Positions 7,195 to 12,189 of a DNA stretch of 12,189 nt are shown piece by piece. The stretch's first letter is position 1. Each line of letters starts with the position of its first letter. Made by a program: the position numbers and the translations under genes. Source of the stretch: Pseudorhodobacter antarcticus. GTDB taxonomy: Bacteria; Pseudomonadota; Alphaproteobacteria; Rhodobacterales; Rhodobacteraceae. The stretch is from assembly GCA_945860375.1 (NCBI GenBank), contig CAMAQR010000084.1, positions 1-12,189 on the forward strand, written 5' to 3'. Below the pieces are notes generated by a model. The model had not been told where the DNA came from, did no database searches, and saw only the letters and a list, made by a program, of their open reading frames with translations.

Positions 7195-7599
7195 TTAGTC
7201 TGGACCAGAGCCAACTGCGCTTTCGCCTGCCATATCAATGTTGACCTCGTTGGCGGCACGAAATGCCTCGACGCCCGCCGGAACACCGCAATAGACAGCG
7301 ATCTGCACGATCGCCGCGCGCAATTCCTCTTGCGTCGCACCGTTGCGGATTGCGCCGCGGTAATGGATCCGAAATTCCTGCATCCGCCCCAGTGCGGCCA
7401 GCATACCAAGATTGATCAGGCTGCGTTGTTTGCGATCAAGCGCATCGTCGCTCCAAACCAAACCCCAGCAGTATTCGTTCAGAACGTCTTGAAAAGGGCT
7501 GGAAAGCGTGGTCGCAGCACCCATCGCGCGATCCACATACCCGTCGCCCAAGACCTCCCGCCGGACGGTTTCGCCCTTGGCTCGCAGGTGATCATCCAT
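7195..7599 (-). CDS. Carboxymuconolactone decarboxylase family protein (PcaC-like)
   Basis: A 134-residue all-helical protein. The N-terminal GETVRREVLGDGYVDRA resembles the start of 4-carboxymuconolactone decarboxylases. The CMD core lies at about residues 35-118, with DRKQRSLINLGMLAALGR, a helix with EFRIHYRGAIRNGAT, and AAIVQIAVYCGVPAGVEAF. The CxxC pair of AhpD-type peroxidase relatives is absent, which favours the PcaC side of the family. In protocatechuate breakdown PcaC removes CO2 from 4-carboxymuconolactone, but no other pca genes are present here, so another lactone or acid substrate is possible. GGGGA lies 8 nt before the ATG. It is divergent from the second importer operon and convergent with the first, and shares an intergenic region with a candidate operator. 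Confidence 0.85.
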   Translation of the reverse strand: MDDHLRAKGETVRREVLGDGYVDRAMGAATTLSSPFQDVLNEYCWGLVWSDDALDRKQRSLINLGMLAALGRMQEFRIHYRGAIRNGATQEELRAAIVQIAVYCGVPAGVEAFRAANEVNIDMAGESAVGSGPD

Positions 7600-7715
7600 A
7601 TCTGTATTCCCCTAGTATCCGTTCAAAAGACGCTAGCAGAACCCCGCCAGAAAAAAAGGGTGTGCTGGGGCATTGGCCAGATCGGCAATCACAACAAAGA
7701 CAGCAGCCATCCTAA

Positions 7716-7761
7716 TGCAGTGTCGAAAAACCATCGGATATGACGTTTTTTCGACACTGCA
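7716..7761. promoter_or_regulatory. Perfect 15-bp inverted repeat in the divergent intergenic region (candidate operator)
   Basis: TGCAGTGTCGAAAAA (7716-7730) and TTTTTCGACACTGCA (7747-7761) are exact inverted arms separated by 16 nt. The site lies between the divergent decarboxylase-family gene and the second binding-protein gene, about 100 nt from each start. The A/T tracts are inside the arms rather than behind the stem, so it does not look like an intrinsic terminator. Half-sites 31 bp apart centre to centre (about three helical turns) would suit a dimer or tetramer binding one DNA face. Confidence 0.5.
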
Positions 7762-7859
7762 GGCATTCTTTAAAGCAACACTCAATATTATGGCGAACGA
7801 ACCGGGTCCGCCCAGCCAATTAATCCAAGCTCCGGTCTTGACAACAGATGGAGAGAAAA

Positions 7860-8867
7860 ATGCACTTGAAGTTGAAACCTATAGCGCTGGCCATCAGCGT
7901 CTCGGTCGCGATGACTGGAGTGGCCAAGGCGGAAACGATGGTATTCACCGCCTGGGGTGGAAGCACCCAGGACGCCGAATATGAGGCGTGGGGTGTGCCA
8001 TTGGCCGAAGAGACTGGCGTGACGATCCTACAGGACGGCCCGACAGACTACGGCAAGTTTCAAGCGATGGTCGAAGCAGCCAGCGTCACTTGGGACGCGG
8101 TCGATGTCGAATTCGACTTTGCCTATCAAGCCGCAGAAGCAGGGTTGCTGGAACCGCTGGATTTCTCGATCATCGACCGCGATGCCATCGACCCGCGTTT
8201 CGTCACGGATCATGCAGTGGTGTCGTTTCCGTTCAGCTTCGTGCTTGGCTACAATACCGATGCTTACGGCGACGCCAAACCTGAAGGCTGGGCCGATCTG
8301 TTCGATACCGAGAAGTTCCCCGGCAAGCGGACTTTCTACAAATGGTCCTCTCCCGGCGCTCTGGAAATCGCGCTTCTGGCGGATGGGGTCGCCCCTGAAG
8401 ACCTGTATCCACTAGATCTTGATCGCGCTTTTGCGAAGCTCGACACGATCAAGGCGGATATCGTCTGGTGGGGCGGCGGCGCGCAGTCGCAGCAGCTGAT
8501 CGCCTCTGGCGAGGCGCCAATTGGCATGTTCTGGGATATCCGGCTGTGGCCCCTGCAATCCTCGGGCTTGCCTATTGAAATCCAGTGGAATGGCAACCTT
8601 GCCTCGGCCGATGTTCTGGTGATCCCTAAGGGCTCTCCGAACAAGGACACGGCGATGAAGTTTCTTGCCATTGCCGCATCATCAGAAGGTCAGAAACGGT
8701 TCATGGACATCATCACCGCCGAAAATGTCGAGGGCGGAGTCGCGGGCAGCGGCAAGGTGCAGACGCTGCCCAAAGATGGAGCCAATCAGGTCACATTGGG
8801 CTTGGAATGGTGGGGCAAGAACCGCAACATGGTGGCAGATCGCTGGTATGCATGGCAGGCGCAGTGA
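7860..8867 (+). CDS. Periplasmic solute-binding protein of the second polyamine/opine-class ABC importer
   Basis: A 335-residue secreted ligand-binding protein. Residues 1-24 form a signal peptide with an AKA cleavage site before E25. The mature protein shares its framework with the first binding protein of this window: TAWGGSTQD near the N-terminus, ILQDGPTDYGKFQAMVEA, FDTEKFPGKR, LLADGV, DLDRA and GAQSQQLIASGEA. It lacks cysteine and is rich in tryptophan around the presumed cleft (WWGGGAQSQQ, FWDIRLWP), so ligand choice probably differs. The start at 7860 is preferred because GGAGAG (7850-7855) lies directly upstream; an in-frame ATG at 7848 overlaps that site. It leads the second operon and is followed by a hairpin before the permeases. 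The ligand is unknown; a charged amine or amino-acid-like compound is inferred from the family. Confidence 0.88.
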   Translation: MHLKLKPIALAISVSVAMTGVAKAETMVFTAWGGSTQDAEYEAWGVPLAEETGVTILQDGPTDYGKFQAMVEAASVTWDAVDVEFDFAYQAAEAGLLEPLDFSIIDRDAIDPRFVTDHAVVSFPFSFVLGYNTDAYGDAKPEGWADLFDTEKFPGKRTFYKWSSPGALEIALLADGVAPEDLYPLDLDRAFAKLDTIKADIVWWGGGAQSQQLIASGEAPIGMFWDIRLWPLQSSGLPIEIQWNGNLASADVLVIPKGSPNKDTAMKFLAIAASSEGQKRFMDIITAENVEGGVAGSGKVQTLPKDGANQVTLGLEWWGKNRNMVADRWYAWQAQ

Positions 8868-8887
8868 TCCCGTCTGAACAATCTACA

Positions 8888-8924
8888 GCCCCGATCGCGC
8901 AGTGTGCGTTCGGGGCGTTTCTTT
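8888..8924 (+). terminator. Intercistronic stem-loop with T-rich tail after the second binding-protein gene
   Basis: GCCCCGA (8888-8894) pairs perfectly with TCGGGGC (8910-8916). CGC and GCG inside the loop allow an inner stem, and GTTTCTTT (8917-8924) follows. It lies between the binding-protein stop and the permease start, the same position as the hairpin in the first operon. It probably acts as a leaky terminator or mRNA-stabilising element favouring binding-protein expression. Confidence 0.65.
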
Positions 8925-8942
8925 GGCGCCGGGAGGGGTTGA

Positions 8943-9785
8943 ATGACTGCGGCGAACAGACAGCGGCTGCGTGGGACGGGTATCGTCCTCGCCCTTCCGG
9001 CGATGCTGCTACTGGCCATCTTCTTCGTGGTGCCGGTCGTTTCGCTTTTGCTGCGCTCTGTCACCGAGCCTGATCTGGGGTTGCAGAACTACGAAACCCT
9101 TCTTGCGACGTCGACATATGCCAAGATCTTCTTGAACACGTTCATGGTGGCCTCGGTCGTGACCACGGTCACTATCCTGCTGGGCTATCCGGTAGCATGG
9201 CTGTTGTCGATCCTGCCGACGCGATGGGCCACGATCGGATTTGGCATCATCCTGCTGTCGATGTGGACCAATCTTTTGGCGCGCACTTATGCCTGGATGG
9301 TCTTGTTGCAATCGACAGGCGTGATCAATCGTAGCCTGCAAGCGCTTGGCATCATTGATGAACCGTTGTCATTGATCAACAACCTGACCGGCGTGACAAT
9401 CGGGATGGTCTATATCATGCTGCCGTTCTTTATCCTTCCGCTGCAGTCCACGCTGCGCACCATAGATCCGGCCACATTGCAGGCGGCATCGCTGTGCGGG
9501 GCCGGGCGCTGGCAGGCGTTCTGGAGGGTTCTCCTGCCGCTCAGCCTGCCGGGGACCCTGTCGGGCGGGTTGATCGTCTTCGTGATGTCTCTTGGCTATT
9601 TCGTGACACCTGCCCTATTGGGCGGAACATCGAACATGATGCTGGCAGAGTTGATTTCCCAACTCGTTCAGTCCTTGTTGGACTGGGGGCTTGGCGGTGC
9701 CGCCGCCTTTGTCCTGCTTGTCCTCACGCTGGCGCTTTATGCCGTGCAGGTCCTCCTGTTCGGCGCGCCAGGACGGGAGGCGTGA
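8943..9785 (+). CDS. ABC transporter permease, PotB/PotH-like (second importer)
   Basis: A 280-residue inner-membrane permease with about six hydrophobic segments. The first follows a short basic N-terminus (ANRQRLRGTG, then a Leu/Ala/Val-rich helix). The EAA coupling loop lies around residues 178-205 (LQAASLCGAGRWQAFWRVLL then PLSLPG). GGGAGGGG (8931-8938) lies 4 nt before the ATG. Its stop at 9783-9785 is 1 nt before the next permease start, so the two are translated together. Sequence layout matches the first permease of the other operon, for example LLQSTGVINR here and LLQDSGVINR there, supporting paralogy. Confidence 0.9.
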   Translation: MTAANRQRLRGTGIVLALPAMLLLAIFFVVPVVSLLLRSVTEPDLGLQNYETLLATSTYAKIFLNTFMVASVVTTVTILLGYPVAWLLSILPTRWATIGFGIILLSMWTNLLARTYAWMVLLQSTGVINRSLQALGIIDEPLSLINNLTGVTIGMVYIMLPFFILPLQSTLRTIDPATLQAASLCGAGRWQAFWRVLLPLSLPGTLSGGLIVFVMSLGYFVTPALLGGTSNMMLAELISQLVQSLLDWGLGGAAAFVLLVLTLALYAVQVLLFGAPGREA

Positions 9786-9786
9786 C

Positions 9787-10587
9787 ATGCTGCTGAGTTT
9801 TGACCGCATGGGAGGGCTGCGCTGGGTATTGGTGGCGATCGTCGTCTTGGTAATGTTGTTCCTGATCCTGCCAGTGGCGTTCATCGTCGCGCTGTCTTTC
9901 GGATCGTCCCAATGGCTGGTTTTTCCCCCGCCCGGCTGGACCCTTCGCTGGTATCACGAGTTTTTCGCAGATCCGCGCTGGATGGCCGCGATCTGGACTA
10001 GCACGAAGATCGGCGTCTTGGTGATGATCCTGTCTACAACGCTTGGCCTTCTGACATCCTTTGCGCTGGTGCGCGGTCGATTTCGTGGACGCGAGTTCCT
10101 GAGGGCGGCCTTCCTCACGCCGATGATCCTGCCGGTCGTCGTGGTTGCCGTGGCGCTTTATGCCTTCTTTCTGAAGATCGGGCTGAATGGCACACTGGTC
10201 GGCTTCGTCATCGCCCATACCGTGCTGGCGCTGCCCTTTGCCATCATCCCGATTTCCGCAGCTCTGGCAGGCTTCGACAAATCCGTCGAAGACGCCGCAA
10301 TCCTCTGCGGCGCCAGCCCGTGGGAAGCCCGTTTGCGCGTCACTTTCCCTGCCATTCGCCACGGCCTTTTCGCAGCAATGGTATTCAGCTTTCTGGTGTC
10401 GTGGGACGAGGTTGTTATAGCTATCTTCATGGCCAGCCCGACACTGCAAACCATGCCTGTTCGCATCTGGAGCTCGCTGCGTCAGGATCTGTCGCCGGTC
10501 ATCGCCGCAGCATCTTCACTCCTGATTCTTTTCACTTTGGCGCTGATGCTCTTGGCCGCTCTGTTTCGCAAAAAGGCTGACCGATGA
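9787..10587 (+). CDS. ABC transporter permease, PotC/PotI-like (second importer)
   Basis: A 266-residue permease with about six membrane segments and the PotC-type stretch WLVFPPPGWTLRWYHEFF after the first helix. The EAA loop lies near residues 167-192 (EDAAILCGASPWEARLRVTF then PAIRHG). The start at 9787 has GGGAGG (9775-9780) 6 nt upstream. The in-frame ATG at 9691 lies inside the previous gene and is rejected. It overlaps the ATPase start by 4 bp (ATGA). Together with the preceding permease it forms the membrane channel. Confidence 0.9.
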   Translation: MLLSFDRMGGLRWVLVAIVVLVMLFLILPVAFIVALSFGSSQWLVFPPPGWTLRWYHEFFADPRWMAAIWTSTKIGVLVMILSTTLGLLTSFALVRGRFRGREFLRAAFLTPMILPVVVVAVALYAFFLKIGLNGTLVGFVIAHTVLALPFAIIPISAALAGFDKSVEDAAILCGASPWEARLRVTFPAIRHGLFAAMVFSFLVSWDEVVIAIFMASPTLQTMPVRIWSSLRQDLSPVIAAASSLLILFTLALMLLAALFRKKADR

Positions 10588-11660
10588 CCGACAGCGCCTT
10601 TCTCAGCATCCGGAATCTAGGTAAATCCTTTGGCAAGATACGCGCCATCGACGATATTTCCCTTGAGGTTCCTCGCGGCGAATTCCTGACGTTTCTCGGC
10701 CCGTCCGGATCGGGAAAAAGCACCACGCTTTACACCCTTGCCGGATTTCTGGAACCGGAAAAAGGTGATATCCTGCTTGAGGGGCGCTCAATCCTGTCGC
10801 GGCCCAGCCACAAACGCAACATCGGCATGGTGTTCCAGCGCTATACGCTGTTCATGCATCTGAGCGTGGGGGAAAACATCGCGTTCCCACTGCGCGTCCG
10901 CCGCCATCCTGCTAAAGCGATCGCAGCCCGTGTCGATGAGATGCTGGCATTGGTGCGGCTGGAAGGGTTCCGTGACCGGATGCCCTCTGGACTCTCGGGC
11001 GGGCAGCAGCAGCGCGTCGCTCTGGCACGCGCCTTGGCCTATGATCCGCCCATCCTTCTGATGGACGAGCCGCTCTCGGCGTTGGACAAGAAATTGCGCG
11101 AAGAAATCCAGACCGAAATCAAGCGCATTCACAGCCAAACGGGAGTCACCATTCTCTATGTTACCCACGACCAGGAAGAAGCGCTGCGCCTATCAGACCG
11201 CATTGCGCTGTTCAACCATGGTCAGATCGAGCAGATCGGTACCGGAACCCAGTTGTATAACAATCCTCTCACCCGGTTTTCGGCGGCTTTCATGGGAAAC
11301 TCAAATTTCCTGCCGACCAGAGCCGAGAACTTGCGTGCCGGTTACGCCGACGCACGGTTTGCCGATGGAACGCTCATTGCGCAAGTCCCTGTACATGGCC
11401 GCGCGGATGGCCCTGGCAAGGGCGTGCTGATGGTGCGCCCTGAGAATATCCGAATAGAACCCGCCACCGCCCCGTCCGGACTGCCGGCGACCATCATGGA
11501 TGTGACGTTCTTGGGCGATTGCCAGCTGATCTCGGCGCGGACGTTATGGGGCGAAGACCTGTCGATCCGCTCTCCGTTGCGCAATGGTGTGCAGAACGTA
11601 ACTTCGGGCGAGACCGTTCGCCTAAAATGGGACAACGCCGGAAGTTATCTGTTCCTGTAA
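10584..11660 (+). CDS. ABC transporter ATP-binding protein, PotA-like (second importer)
   Basis: A 358-residue ATPase with complete motifs: Walker A GPSGSGKST (residues 39-47), Q-loop Q85, signature LSGGQ (137-141), Walker B ILLMDE (157-162) and switch His195 in VTHDQEEAL. The Q-loop region reads VFQRYTLFMHLSV, with Met where most relatives, including the first operon's ATPase, have Pro after LF. The C-terminal part, from about residue 230, is a TOBE-type domain (MVRPENIRIEP, later DVTFLGDCQLISA). It is the last gene of the second operon. A 6-bp inverted repeat (11660-11665 with 11683-11688) spans the stop codon but has no T-tract. Confidence 0.93.
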   Translation: MTDSAFLSIRNLGKSFGKIRAIDDISLEVPRGEFLTFLGPSGSGKSTTLYTLAGFLEPEKGDILLEGRSILSRPSHKRNIGMVFQRYTLFMHLSVGENIAFPLRVRRHPAKAIAARVDEMLALVRLEGFRDRMPSGLSGGQQQRVALARALAYDPPILLMDEPLSALDKKLREEIQTEIKRIHSQTGVTILYVTHDQEEALRLSDRIALFNHGQIEQIGTGTQLYNNPLTRFSAAFMGNSNFLPTRAENLRAGYADARFADGTLIAQVPVHGRADGPGKGVLMVRPENIRIEPATAPSGLPATIMDVTFLGDCQLISARTLWGEDLSIRSPLRNGVQNVTSGETVRLKWDNAGSYLFL

Positions 11661-11696
11661 TCTGGTAGTTTTGCCACCTCACCCAGATCGCCAGTA

Positions 11697-12029
11697 TCAG
11701 ACCGTCACAGCGGCCTGAATGAATTGTTTAAGGCGAACTACATAGGGCGACTGCGGCTGGAGCGGCCAGACATGCTGCGGGATATCATCGCCGGGAAGTT
11801 CGAGAACACAGCGGCAGCGATCATGTATGCGAATTCCACGACATTGCGGGCAGCCATTCCACGGGAAGGTGGGCAACGACGCAACAATGGAGGCTGAGCC
11901 GGCTGATCCAAATTGAGTGATGGTCGGAGCCATCGTTTGCCAGCTCTCGTACCGACGATGTCGTCCTCTCAACCTGAGAGATATCGAGCCAAGCAGAGCA
12001 GGCGAAATTGGAACCCTGTGATGTGGCAC
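11697..12029 (-). pseudogene. Possible LysR-type regulator remnant (C-terminal part)
   Basis: An open minus-strand frame of 110 residues ends at the TGA at 11697-11699. Its last third (VLELPGDDIPQHVWPLQPQS followed by PYVVRLKQFIQAA) has the rhythm of the end of a LysR effector-binding domain, where a W-P-x-x-x-S pattern precedes a final helix. SIVASLPTF further upstream resembles the G-I-A-x-L-P-x-F strand of that domain. The middle reads poorly (runs of Cys and Arg), suggesting a frameshift or decay. No DNA-binding domain is present, and insertion-sequence DNA starts 12 nt beyond the first ATG. It could instead be chance coding potential. No homology search was possible. Confidence 0.27.
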
Positions 12030-12041
12030 AGTCGTCGTTGC

Positions 12042-12189
12042 TGAACCGCCCCGGGTTTATCGGAGGGTGATTTGTTCAACGACTAGGCGACCATATCGAT
12101 TGTGTTCAGGTTTGCATAGAACGCCTCCTCTGCTTCTGCGGGGGTGATGTATCCGATAGGGCCGAGCAGGCGACGATTGTTATACCAAT
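12042..12189 (-). mobile_element. End of an IS3-family insertion sequence (truncated by the window edge)
   Basis: The element begins at TGAACCGCCCCGGGTTT (12042 onward), a TG-starting terminal repeat of the kind found in IS3-family elements. It encloses the C-terminus of an IS3-type transposase on the minus strand, with 40 nt between the stop codon and the element tip. The other end and any target duplication lie outside the window. The left flank is at 12041, next to the LysR-like remnant. Confidence 0.75.
12083..12189 (-). CDS. IS3-family transposase (OrfB, DDE integrase type), C-terminal fragment
   Basis: The minus strand gives 34 residues plus a stop (TAG at 12083-12085), starting WYNNRRLLGPIGYITPAEA and ending LNTIDMVA. 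The W-Y-N-x-x-R-x-x-x-x-x-G-Y-x-[TS]-P-x-x motif is the signature end of IS3-family OrfB transposases, which carry out DDE-type cut and join chemistry. Only the tail is in view; the catalytic DDE residues and OrfA lie beyond the right edge, so intactness cannot be judged. Confidence 0.85.
   Translation of the reverse strand, partial: WYNNRRLLGPIGYITPAEAEEAFYANLNTIDMVA

Noticed and set aside
7363..7599. Possible AhpD-type peroxidase identity for the decarboxylase-family protein.
   Set aside because: The CxxC redox pair needed for AhpD activity is absent, and the N-terminal RREVLGD motif fits the PcaC side of the family.
7838..7843. A perfect -35 hexamer TTGACA before the second binding-protein gene.
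   Set aside because: It is only 6 nt from the ribosome binding site, so a promoter using it would start transcription inside the coding region, and no -10 box is positioned for this gene.

Overview
The window looks like an alphaproteobacterial chromosome segment, probably Rhodobacteraceae/Roseobacter-like. This is inferred from moderately high GC, G/C-rich third codon positions and the gene types, not from a database search. It is dominated by two complete ABC importers of the polyamine/opine (PotABCD/PotFGHI-like) class lying in tandem on the + strand. Each is arranged binding protein, permease, permease, ATPase.

Region 1 (1-411): the last 26 codons of an unidentified + strand gene end at 82. 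About 330 non-coding bases follow, holding two stem-loops (91-117 and 219-237). A good promoter (357-385) sits just before the regulator, and an 18-bp inverted repeat (377-394) overlaps its -10 box.

Region 2 (412-6802): an XRE-HTH/cupin regulator, then a likely operon of binding protein, a strong intercistronic hairpin, two permeases, an ATPase, a DadA/PuuB-like FAD oxidoreductase and a small Cupin_3 protein. Two of the junctions are 4-bp ATGA overlaps. The simplest reading is import of an amine or amino-acid-like compound followed by oxidation in the cytoplasm, under a substrate-sensing PuuR-type regulator.

Region 3 (6803-7859): a 392-bp gene-free stretch with a long imperfect inverted repeat. 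Next comes a minus-strand carboxymuconolactone-decarboxylase-family gene. The divergent intergenic region beyond it carries a perfect 15-bp inverted repeat, a candidate operator.

Region 4 (7860-11660): the second importer operon. It has the same gene order as the first and also has a hairpin right after the binding-protein gene. The two binding proteins are clearly paralogous but diverged, so the importers probably take related but different ligands.

Region 5 (11661-12189): a minus-strand 110-codon frame whose C-terminus resembles a LysR effector domain, probably a remnant. Abutting it is the end of an IS3-family insertion sequence that runs off the window. This marks the right side as a recombination-prone boundary. 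I see no CRISPR array, tRNA, rRNA or obviously novel defence system.
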